Positions 1-4,945 of a DNA stretch of 5,182 nt are shown here, piece after piece (the first letter of the stretch is position 1; each line of letters opens with the position of its first letter). The notes beneath the pieces are model-generated. The model saw only the letters and a program-made list of their open reading frames with translations. It did no database searches and was not told the DNA's origin. Source of the stretch: Anaerolineae bacterium (GTDB lineage Bacteria; Chloroflexota; Anaerolineae; E26-bin7); the NCBI GenBank assembly GCA_029933115.1, contig JAOZOT010000140.1:3233-8414 (forward strand). Direction: 5' to 3'. Position numbers and translations under genes: made by a program.

Positions 1-65
1 GTCAGCACGACGATGACCGCTATGGTGAGGTACAACCCCGGCGGGGTCAAAGCTATGGTCAACAT
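1..65 (-). CDS. Start of a probable membrane protein (partial, runs off the left edge)
   Basis: Only the first 21 codons are visible. The ATG at 65-63 is preceded by AGAGGTG at 76-70, a good Shine-Dalgarno site at suitable spacing. The frame stays open to the window edge. The peptide begins MLTIALTPPGLYLTIAVIVV, which is strongly hydrophobic after a short N-terminus and reads like the first transmembrane segment of an integral membrane protein. It starts 22 bases after the toxin stop at 88, on the same strand, so it could be read from the same transcript. Some anion/dicarboxylate permeases begin with a similar short Pro-containing lead and a long helix, but 21 residues cannot identify a family. 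Start and membrane character are moderately supported; function is unknown. Confidence 0.5.
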   Translation of the reverse strand, partial: MLTIALTPPGLYLTIAVIVVL

Positions 66-87
66 GCTTCACCTCTGGTTTTGCTCC

Positions 88-360
88 TTATGGAAACTCC
101 CGGTAGATGTCTTTGCGATGCAAGACACGCCGAAATTCGATGATCCGCTCCTTGAAATCCAACCGGATGCCAACTCTGTAGCGGCCTATCCGCAGCTTGT
201 AATACTCCCGATACCCCGCCAGTTTTTGCACTTTGCCGGTTAGAAATGGGTCTTGCCGTATGGCTTCGCCGAAAACGACTTTCTCAACTCGCTCGCGCTC
301 TTTTGGAGGCAGGTCTGCCAATTCTTTCAAAAAGGTACGTGTGTACTGCGTTTTCCACAT
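88..360 (-). CDS. RelE/ParE-superfamily toxin
   Basis: This 90-residue protein has the size and pattern of the RelE/ParE toxin fold. An N-terminal helical hairpin (about residues 7-35, FLKELADLPPKERERVEKVV) is followed by a Lys/Leu turn (KLAG, 46-49) and basic beta strands (YYKLRIGRYRVGIRLD, 53-68). A C-terminal strand carries VLHRKDIY (79-86). RelE members cut mRNA at the ribosome, while ParE members poison DNA gyrase. The basic residues R57, R60, R62, H81 and R82 with Y86 suit a RelE-like RNase, but sequence alone does not settle the target. The ATG shares one base with the antitoxin stop (TAATG), and GGAG about 8 bases upstream lies inside the antitoxin gene, so translation is probably coupled. 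Length is full and no lesion is seen. The family call is firm; the activity is inferred. Confidence 0.85.
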   Translation of the reverse strand: MWKTQYTRTFLKELADLPPKERERVEKVVFGEAIRQDPFLTGKVQKLAGYREYYKLRIGRYRVGIRLDFKERIIEFRRVLHRKDIYREFP

Positions 361-653
361 TAGCGAGTCTCCGCCAGGTATTCCTGATAGATCGCCTGCG
401 CTTGGCTGCTATCTAACAGTTCCTCCCCCTCGGTTTCGGCGATTTTTTGACCAAGGATGTCGTCTTCAAGATACTCTAACAGGGTGTCAGGCGTGGTGCT
501 CAACAACCGGGCCAGCACAAAAATGGACATACGCCAGTCATCGTCAAGGCAGATTCCTTCTACTTCCTGTCGCTGCAGCCGCTCCAGCAGCTTGTCTTCA
601 GGAGTCCCAAGGATAGCGGCCGATGTCTTTAGGTCTAGCGTTAGAGTAATCAT
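360..653 (-). CDS. Antitoxin partner of the RelE/ParE-like toxin (HTH-like N-terminus)
   Basis: This 97-residue protein directly precedes the toxin and overlaps it by one base. The first half (about residues 9-52: KTSAAILGTPEDKLLERLQ, then GICLDDDWRMSIFVLARLL) resembles the excisionase/MerR-like helix-turn-helix pattern, in which a Trp-Arg wing follows the recognition helix. The second half is acidic and helical (YLEDDILGQKIAETEGEELL), as expected for a toxin-wrapping tail. I choose the ATG at 653 because AAAGGGGG lies 7 bases upstream. An in-frame GTG at 671 would add six residues and would place that Shine-Dalgarno site inside the gene. The antitoxin probably neutralises the toxin and represses its own promoter, as most type II antitoxins do; no DNA-binding data can be read here. 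The gene starts 27 bases after the carrier-protein stop, so it may be transcribed with the carboxylase operon. Confidence 0.75.
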   Translation of the reverse strand: MITLTLDLKTSAAILGTPEDKLLERLQRQEVEGICLDDDWRMSIFVLARLLSTTPDTLLEYLEDDILGQKIAETEGEELLDSSQAQAIYQEYLAETR

Positions 654-660
654 CGGTGTA

Positions 661-668
661 CCCCCTTT
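661..668 (-). promoter_or_regulatory. Shine-Dalgarno site of the antitoxin gene
   Basis: AAAGGGGG on the minus strand lies 7 bases before the ATG at 653. It decides the start in favour of that ATG over the upstream in-frame GTG at 671. Confidence 0.6.
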
Positions 669-669
669 C

Positions 670-688
670 ACAAAGTGGTCTCACTTGT
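670..688. promoter_or_regulatory. Imperfect palindrome before the toxin-antitoxin pair, possible operator
   Basis: On the plus strand, acaaagtg (670-677) and cacttgt (682-688) are inverted copies with one unpaired base, separated by gtct. The element covers the carrier-protein stop codon and sits just upstream of the antitoxin Shine-Dalgarno site. Type II toxin-antitoxin operons are usually autorepressed through such palindromes, so it could be the operator. It could also act as an RNA hairpin near the ribosome site. No convincing -10/-35 pair was found next to it. Confidence 0.3.
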
Positions 689-1229
689 CCGTACTTTTTT
701 GGTAAGGGGAGAGTGCGTGTCCGACTTCTTCCCACTGCACGGTGATCAGGGCCTGGTCTTGGTCGGCGACATCACCGGGGCGGACGTGGACGCTTTGTAT
801 CGTGCCGTCCCATTGTGCTCGCAGTTCGTTTTCCATTTTCATTGATTCCAGAATCACCAGCACTTCTCCGGCCTTGATTTGCTGCCCCTCAACGACGAAC
901 ACGTCAACCACCAGCCCCGGCATGGGAGCTTTGACCGTTGTCTCCACTCCGGGAATTCTGAAGGGCTTCTTGATTATGGTTGGCCGAGAGGGGCCGCCTT
1001 TCACCTGGACGTTGTACATTTCTCCGGTGTGAAGGAGAACCTGAAAATGGCCTTCTTCCTCCTCGATAAAGGCCTCGTAGGAGTTGTTGTCCACCAGCAA
1101 CGAGTACAGGTTGAGGTCATCAATGCTTTGCATGTCCACAGCGTGGGCCCGGCCGTTGACAAAGACCTTGCCTCCGTCTCCAATCTCAATGAGGAAAGTT
1201 TCGCCTTCCACGATGACTTCATATTTCAT
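681..1229 (-). CDS. Biotin carboxyl carrier protein of acyl-CoA carboxylase
   Basis: This 182-residue protein carries biotin between the carboxylase and the carboxyltransferase. The C-terminal biotinyl/lipoyl domain spans about residues 96-166 and contains APMPG (101-105) and the biotinylation motif ESMKMEN, with the acceptor lysine at K131 (codon 837-839). K131 lies 51 residues from the end, further than the usual 35 or so, because of a hydrophilic tail (about 167-182). Residues 1-75 (from MKYEVIVEGETFLIEI) look like the beta-barrel BT domain that joins BC to BCCP in one-chain propionyl-CoA carboxylase alpha subunits; a linker rich in Pro, Lys and Arg (76-95) follows. The ATG at 1229 has GGAGGG 9 bases upstream. 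The frame is open back to 1361 but that stretch is biotin carboxylase code. The gene overlaps the carboxylase gene by 11 bases, implying translational coupling. A biotin ligase is needed but is not in the window. Confidence 0.93.
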   Translation of the reverse strand: MKYEVIVEGETFLIEIGDGGKVFVNGRAHAVDMQSIDDLNLYSLLVDNNSYEAFIEEEEGHFQVLLHTGEMYNVQVKGGPSRPTIIKKPFRIPGVETTVKAPMPGLVVDVFVVEGQQIKAGEVLVILESMKMENELRAQWDGTIQSVHVRPGDVADQDQALITVQWEEVGHALSPYQKSTDK

Positions 1230-1230
1230 A
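1218..1230. repeat. 7-base-period direct repeat at the BC/BCCP gene overlap
   Basis: On the minus strand TATGAA occurs at 1230-1225 and again at 1223-1218, exactly 7 bases apart. The first copy provides the carrier ATG (1229-1227) and the second covers the TGA stop of the carboxylase (1221-1219). As a result the carboxylase ends MHYEI and the carrier begins MKYEV. Removing one 7-base unit would read MHYEVIVEGE through in one frame. Confidence 0.85.
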
Positions 1231-2715
1231 GTGCATAGCCCTCCAACGCCCAACCTGCTTCCAGGGGGATTGCTCAGGCTGCTGGGGAGGCGCTGTGTGC
1301 CAACCTCTGTTGTGCACCAACAGCGCGGCGGCAATGGCTGCGGTCTCCCTCTGCTCCTCACGACGGGGCTCGCTCATGGCGAAGCGGCTGTCAACAAAGG
1401 TGGTGTCAAATTGTCCCCCGATGAAACGGGTGCTGTCCATCATCTGCTGATGGAAAGGGATGTTGGTCTTGATGCCGATGATGCGGTATTCTTCCAGAGC
1501 GCGCCGCATACGCAGCAAGGCTTCACCGCGCGTCTCACCCCACACGATCAGTTTGGAGATCATGGAATCGTAGTAGAGAGAGACCTCAAAACCTTCGTAG
1601 ATGCCGCTTTCCACGCGCACTCCGGGGCCGGTGGGCTCGTAGAGGCCGGTCACGCGGCCGATGGAAGGCCGGAAGCCGTTGTAGGGGTCTTCGGCCAGGA
1701 TGCGACATTCAAAGGCCCAGCCGCGCACTTTTACATCGTCCTGAGTGTAACGTAGCTTGCGCCCCGAGGCGATGCGCAATTGCTCCTTCACGATGTCAAT
1801 GCCGGTCACCATCTCCGTCACCGGGTGTTCCACCTGCAGGCGGGAGTTCATCTCCAGAAAATAAAAGTTCTTATCCTCGTCCAGCAGGAATTCGACCGTC
1901 CCGGCGTTGACGTAATTTGCCGCTTTGGCCACCTGTACGGCCACCTGGCCCATGCGCCGGCGCAGTTCCTCGTCCAAGGCCCGCGACGGAGCTTCTTCGA
2001 TGACCTTTTGATGGCGGCGCTGAAGGGAGCACTCGCGCTCACCCAGGTGGATGACGTTGCCGTATTGATCGCCCAGGATTTGGAACTCGATGTGGCGTGC
2101 GCCTTCGACGATGCGCTCCAGAAAGACGGTGCCATCTCCAAAGGAGGCCTCGGCCTCACGGCGGGCAATGGCCAGGGCGTGGGGCAGTTCTTCGGGAGAG
2201 TTGACCACGCGCATTCCTTTGCCCCCCCCGCCGGCGGCGGCTTTGATGAGCAGAGGATAACCGAGCCTCTCTGCCGCGTCCAGGGCGCCTTCATCTGACA
2301 GCCCTCTATCGTCGCTGCCGGGCACGATGGGGATGCCGGCGGCATTCATAGCCCGCCGGGCAGCGACCTTGTCGCCCATCATCCTGATGGTTTGATGGCT
2401 GGGACCCACAAAGACGATTCCCGCCTCCAGACAGGCCTGGGCAAAGAGCGGGTTCTCGGCCAGGAAACCGTAGCCGGGATGGATGGCGTCGGCCTTGGCA
2501 CGGATGGCCACGTCAATGATGCGGTCAATGCGCAGGTAGCTGTCGGAGGCGGGCCCCGGCCCGATGGGGTAGGCCTCGTCGGCGTAGCGCACGTGCAAGG
2601 CCGAGCGGTCCACGTCCGAATAGACGGCTACGGTTTTGAGCCCCAACTCTCGACAGGCTCTCAATATGCGGACGGCGATTTCGCCGCGATTGGCAACCAG
2701 GACTTTTGTGAACAC
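1219..2715 (-). CDS. accC: Biotin carboxylase subunit of acetyl-/propionyl-CoA carboxylase
   Basis: This 498-residue enzyme uses ATP and bicarbonate to carboxylate biotin on the carrier protein. It has the three expected parts. The N-terminal domain starts KVLVANRGEIAVRI and includes HPGYGFLAEN (79-88). The ATP-grasp domain (about 115-320) has the glycine-rich loop AAAGGGGKGM (159-168), ERECSLQRRHQKVIEEAPS (227-244) and EMNSRLQVEHPVTE (288-301). The C-terminal biotin carboxylase domain runs to about 446. Catalytic and ligand residues known from the E. coli enzyme are present: K116, K158, H208, K237, E275, E288, N290, R292, E296 and R338. The GTG start at 2715 gives the canonical N-terminus and has AGAGG 5 bases upstream; an in-frame stop lies just before. 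The protein exceeds the roughly 450-residue core: residues 447-498 (ending SPWKQVGRWRAMHYEI) resemble the start of a BT domain, which the carrier gene continues. It overlaps that gene by 11 bases. Confidence 0.96.
   Translation of the reverse strand: MFTKVLVANRGEIAVRILRACRELGLKTVAVYSDVDRSALHVRYADEAYPIGPGPASDSYLRIDRIIDVAIRAKADAIHPGYGFLAENPLFAQACLEAGIVFVGPSHQTIRMMGDKVAARRAMNAAGIPIVPGSDDRGLSDEGALDAAERLGYPLLIKAAAGGGGKGMRVVNSPEELPHALAIARREAEASFGDGTVFLERIVEGARHIEFQILGDQYGNVIHLGERECSLQRRHQKVIEEAPSRALDEELRRRMGQVAVQVAKAANYVNAGTVEFLLDEDKNFYFLEMNSRLQVEHPVTEMVTGIDIVKEQLRIASGRKLRYTQDDVKVRGWAFECRILAEDPYNGFRPSIGRVTGLYEPTGPGVRVESGIYEGFEVSLYYDSMISKLIVWGETRGEALLRMRRALEEYRIIGIKTNIPFHQQMMDSTRFIGGQFDTTFVDSRFAMSEPRREEQRETAAIAAALLVHNRGWHTAPPQQPEQSPWKQVGRWRAMHYEI
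1239..1244 (-). promoter_or_regulatory. Shine-Dalgarno site of the carrier-protein gene
   Basis: GGAGGG lies 9 bases before the ATG at 1229, inside the carboxylase gene, where it encodes part of the Trp-Arg-Ala stretch near the C-terminus. It decides the carrier start and shows that the carrier can be translated on its own. Confidence 0.7.
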
Positions 2716-2788
2716 GTTAGCCTCTATCTGTGCTGTTTAACTCCCCGGCCCGGGCGATCCCGCCGGAACAAAATAGAGCAGCAACGCT

Positions 2789-2909
2789 TTAATCTGCTGG
2801 GTAAAGATAGTTATCAATCTCATTCAAGACCTCGCTCAAATCCGGCGGTTCGGCGGGTTCAACGCCGGATCGTGTTCTGCAGTCGCAAGAGGTAGCGATA
2901 CAGTTTTAT
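2789..2909 (-). pseudogene. Remnant of a small toxin gene (possibly TumE/DUF6516-like), core deleted and frame broken
   Basis: Two coding-like fragments follow the 105-residue antitoxin-like gene. The first, at 2909-2862, reads IKLYRYLLRLQNTIRR and then meets TGA (2861-2859). The second, at 2863-2792 in another frame, reads VEPAEPPDLSEVLNEIDNYL plus four residues and ends at TAA (2791-2789). From memory, small toxins of the TumE/DUF6516 type begin with a helix of the first kind and end with a Pro/Glu stretch and an acidic helix of the second kind; the middle (roughly 70-90 residues) is absent here. The fragment starts with ATA overlapping the antitoxin TAA (ATAA). An ancestral ATGA overlap would need only one G-to-A change, which removes the start yet keeps a stop. 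The remnant is well supported as broken coding sequence; the family name is tentative. Confidence 0.55.
2840..2870. repeat. Inverted repeat at the toxin-remnant junction
   Basis: On the plus strand, atccggcg (2840-2847) and cgccggat (2863-2870) are perfect inverted 8-base copies around a 15-base GC-rich loop. The repeat lies exactly where the two toxin fragments meet. It could be a relic of the deletion (short inverted repeats promote slippage) or a GC-rich hairpin in the message. It has no following T run, so it is not an intrinsic terminator. Confidence 0.5.
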
Positions 2910-3223
2910 GACGCTGCTAGTTCCATCTCTCGATAGACAGCCTCACGCATCAGCGCGGTTTCAACCCGAGTCTTGAGCTCGACAAAAGTGTGGTAGGTAG
3001 CAGCCCAGTGCATGATCTCTGCATCGTCGCCCATCTCTCCGCGCTCATACTTGTGGCAGAATTCGGCAGAGGTCATGCCATATTTCTGCTCCAGTTCTCG
3101 CAACTCGCCAGTCAGTTCCAACAGTTCGTCTAGTGGATTGCTCTTGGCCATCGCCTCGGCCAGCATGTGCTGAAGCTCTTCCGGCGTCGGCATGTTCTCT
3201 GAGGTGAAAGAAAGCTTTGGCAT
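2906..3223 (-). CDS. Antitoxin-like small protein upstream of the broken toxin
   Basis: This 105-residue, charged, mostly helical protein has no catalytic motif. Residues 15-45 form an acidic amphipathic helix pair (from EELQHMLAEAM to LLELTGELRELEQ). They are followed by KYGMTSAEFCHKYERGEMGDDAE (48-69) and a Trp-containing helix (MHWAATYHTFVELKTRVETA, 71-90). The pattern of a KYGM-x-S-x-EF turn, GE-x-GDD and a WA-x-x-Y helix is one I associate with antitoxin-like genes found next to small toxins; this is recalled resemblance, not a search. I choose the ATG at 3223 because GGAGGT (3236-3231) lies 7 bases upstream. In-frame GTG at 3241 and ATG at 3238 would place that site at or inside the start. 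The gene lies 52 bases after the carboxyltransferase stop and separates it from the biotin carboxylase. Its expected toxin partner directly downstream is broken, so it appears to be an orphan. Confidence 0.7.
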   Translation of the reverse strand: MPKLSFTSENMPTPEELQHMLAEAMAKSNPLDELLELTGELRELEQKYGMTSAEFCHKYERGEMGDDAEIMHWAATYHTFVELKTRVETALMREAVYREMELAAS

Positions 3224-3230
3224 CTGAAAT

Positions 3231-3236
3231 ACCTCC
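3231..3236 (-). promoter_or_regulatory. Shine-Dalgarno site of the 105-residue antitoxin-like gene
   Basis: GGAGGT lies 7 bases before the ATG at 3223. It overlaps the two upstream candidate starts (3238 and 3241), which argues against them. Confidence 0.6.
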
Positions 3237-3275
3237 ATCACAGAGATTTTGGGTTTGGACCACCGGTTATTGATT

Positions 3276-4826
3276 TTACAGCGGTATATTGCCGTGTTTC
3301 TTCGGCGGGTTAGAATCCCGTTTGTTTTGCAACATCTTCAGGGCCTCGATGAGGCGGGGACGGGTCTCCCTGGGCTCGATGACGTCGTCAATGTAGCCCC
3401 GCGCCGCAGCGATGTAGGGATTGGCGAACTTGTTGCGGTACTCCTGCACCAGCCGGGCTCGTTCGGCCTCGGGGTCCTCGGCGGCGGCAATCTCCTTGCG
3501 GAAGACAATGTTCACCGCCCCCTCGGGGCCCATGACGGCAATCTCGGCCGTGGGCCAGGCGTAGCTGATGTCGCCCCGGATGTGCTTGGAGCTCATCACG
3601 TCGTAGGCTCCACCGTAAGCTTTGCGGGTGATGATAGTTATCTTGGGCACAGTAGCCTCACAGTAGGCGTAGAGTAGCTTGGCCCCATTGCGGATGATGC
3701 CGCCGTGCTCCTGAGCCACCCCGGGCAGGAACCCCGGCACATCCTCGAAGGTGATAATGGGGATGTTGAAACAATCGCAGAAGCGCACGAAACGGGCGCC
3801 TTTGGTCGAAGAGTCAATATCCAGCACACCGGCCATCACCGCCGGCTGCTGGCCGACGATGCCCACGCTGAATCCCCCCAGCCGGGCAAAGCCGACGATA
3901 ATGTTGCGCGCCCAGTGCTCGTGCACCTCGAAAAAGTCGCCATTGTCAACGACGCGGCGGATGACGTCTTTCATGTCATAGGCCTTGGTGGGGCTGTCGG
4001 GCACGATGGAATCGAGGGCCTCGTCCATGCGGTCTGGGGGGTCGTCGGTGGGCACAAAGGGCGGGTCTTCCATGTTATTTTGGGGGATAAAGCTCAGCAG
4101 CTTTTTGATGAGGAAGATGCAATCCTCCTCATTTTCGGCGGCGAAATGAGCCACCCCGCTTTTGGTGTTGTGGACCATGGCCCCGCCCAGTTCTTCGGAA
4201 GTCACTTCTTCGCGGGTGACCGCTTTGATCACGTCGGGGCCGGTGATGTGCATGAAGCTGGTACCTTTGACCATCAAGATGAAATCGGTCATGGCCGGCG
4301 AATAGACGGCTCCGCCGGCGCATGGCCCCATGATAGCCGAGATTTGGGGCACGACGCCCGAGGCCAGGACGTTGCGCAGAAAGATGTAGGCATAGCCGGC
4401 CAGGGAGACTACTCCCTCCTGGATGCGTGCTCCGCCGGAATCGTTGAGGCCGATGACCGGGGCGCCGTTCTTCATGGCCAGGTCCATGATCTTGCACACC
4501 TTCTCGGCGTGGACCTCGCCCAGAGAGCCGCCAAAGACGGTGAAGTCCTGAGAAAAGACATAGACCAGACGGCCTTCAATGGTCCCCCAGCCGGTGACCA
4601 CGCTGTCGCCCAAGAACTTTTTTTCTTCGATGCCAAAGCCCACAGTGCGATGGGTGACGAACATATCTAGCTCGCGGAACGAGCCGGGGTCCAGAAGCAA
4701 CTCCAGACGCTCGCGGGCGGTCAGCTTGCCCTTGGCGTGTTGGGCGTCAATGCGCCGCTGTCCACCACCCAGCTTGGCCTGCTCCCGCAACCGGCGCAGA
4801 TGTTCGATTTTCGGATCAATCGGCAT
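3276..4826 (-). CDS. pccB: Acyl-CoA carboxylase carboxyltransferase (beta) subunit, PccB-like
   Basis: This 516-residue enzyme moves the carboxyl group from carboxybiotin to an acyl-CoA and normally forms a hexamer. Both crotonase-like halves are present. The N-terminal half has GKLTARERLELLLDPGSF (33-50), FGGSLGEVHAEK (98-109), DSGGARIQEG (129-138) and the oxyanion-hole segment GPCAGGAVYSPAMTDF (167-182). The C-terminal half has GVLDIDSSTKGARFVRF (333-349), FEDVPGFLPG (360-369) and RKAYGGAYDVM (401-411). Length and the KKHGNIPL tail match PccB/MmdA proteins. In Streptomyces PccB the residue equivalent to D409 is Asp and in acetyl-preferring paralogues often Ile, so propionyl-CoA is the likelier substrate; acetyl-CoA or a methylmalonyl-CoA decarboxylase role are alternatives. 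The biotin carboxylase and carrier downstream argue for a carboxylase. The ATG at 4826 has GGAGGA 6 bases upstream; an in-frame TTG at 4856 would add ten atypical residues. The gene looks intact. Confidence 0.95.
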   Translation of the reverse strand: MPIDPKIEHLRRLREQAKLGGGQRRIDAQHAKGKLTARERLELLLDPGSFRELDMFVTHRTVGFGIEEKKFLGDSVVTGWGTIEGRLVYVFSQDFTVFGGSLGEVHAEKVCKIMDLAMKNGAPVIGLNDSGGARIQEGVVSLAGYAYIFLRNVLASGVVPQISAIMGPCAGGAVYSPAMTDFILMVKGTSFMHITGPDVIKAVTREEVTSEELGGAMVHNTKSGVAHFAAENEEDCIFLIKKLLSFIPQNNMEDPPFVPTDDPPDRMDEALDSIVPDSPTKAYDMKDVIRRVVDNGDFFEVHEHWARNIIVGFARLGGFSVGIVGQQPAVMAGVLDIDSSTKGARFVRFCDCFNIPIITFEDVPGFLPGVAQEHGGIIRNGAKLLYAYCEATVPKITIITRKAYGGAYDVMSSKHIRGDISYAWPTAEIAVMGPEGAVNIVFRKEIAAAEDPEAERARLVQEYRNKFANPYIAAARGYIDDVIEPRETRPRLIEALKMLQNKRDSNPPKKHGNIPL

Positions 4827-4832
4827 AGGGTC

Positions 4833-4838
4833 TCCTCC
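4833..4838 (-). promoter_or_regulatory. Shine-Dalgarno site of the carboxyltransferase gene
   Basis: GGAGGA lies 6 bases before the ATG at 4826 and supports it over the in-frame TTG at 4856. Confidence 0.65.
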
Positions 4839-4874
4839 CTTGCGATAGCTCAGCAATGATTCATTATTTTTAAC

Positions 4875-4893
4875 ACCAAAGCCCTGCTTTGGT
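4875..4893. promoter_or_regulatory. Perfect palindrome upstream of the carboxyltransferase gene, possible operator
   Basis: On the plus strand accaaagc (4875-4882) and gctttggt (4886-4893) are perfect inverted 8-base arms around cct. The element lies about 50 bases before the carboxyltransferase start. On the minus strand it is followed by an A-rich stretch (GTTAAAAATAATGA), not a T run, so it is a poor terminator for the upstream gene. Position and symmetry suit a repressor or activator site controlling the carboxylase operon; the A/T-rich stretch could hold a -10 element, but I see no clear -35 partner. Confidence 0.45.
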
Positions 4894-4906
4894 TCTGAGA
4901 TTTTCC

Positions 4907-4929
4907 AAAAAAACCAAATATTTGTTGGT
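4907..4929 (-). terminator. Weak intrinsic-terminator-like stem after the HEPN-like gene
   Basis: On the minus strand, ACCAA (4929-4925) pairs with TTGGT (4917-4913) around a 7-base loop, and a run of seven T follows (4913-4907). It begins 16 bases after the stop of the upstream gene. The stem is short and A/T rich, so termination would be weak; the T run is the best support. Confidence 0.35.
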
Positions 4930-4945
4930 CAGTTCATGGACAGCC

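Noticed and set aside
1230..1361. 44-residue N-terminal extension of the carrier protein
   Set aside because: This stretch is the biotin carboxylase gene in another frame. The ATG at 1229 has its own Shine-Dalgarno site and gives a normal N-terminus.
2716..2788. GC-rich stretch before the biotin carboxylase as a terminator or promoter
   Set aside because: Short GC-rich stems can be drawn here but there is no T run, and no -10/-35 pair stands out. I see only the AGAGG ribosome site near 2721-2725.
1084..2895. Three long plus-strand open frames (1084-1755, 1780-2298, 2392-2895)
   Set aside because: They mirror the biotin carboxylase code. None shows recognisable domains, while the minus-strand frame has every catalytic residue of its family.
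3705..4670. Plus-strand open frame of 321 codons inside the carboxyltransferase region
   Set aside because: It lies antisense to a clearly conserved carboxyltransferase, is rich in His, Asp and Gly as mirror frames of GC-rich genes are, and has no family-like motif.
4827..4856. TTG start at 4856 for the carboxyltransferase
   Set aside because: The ATG at 4826 has GGAGGA at ideal spacing and gives the usual N-terminus; the extra ten residues have no family support.
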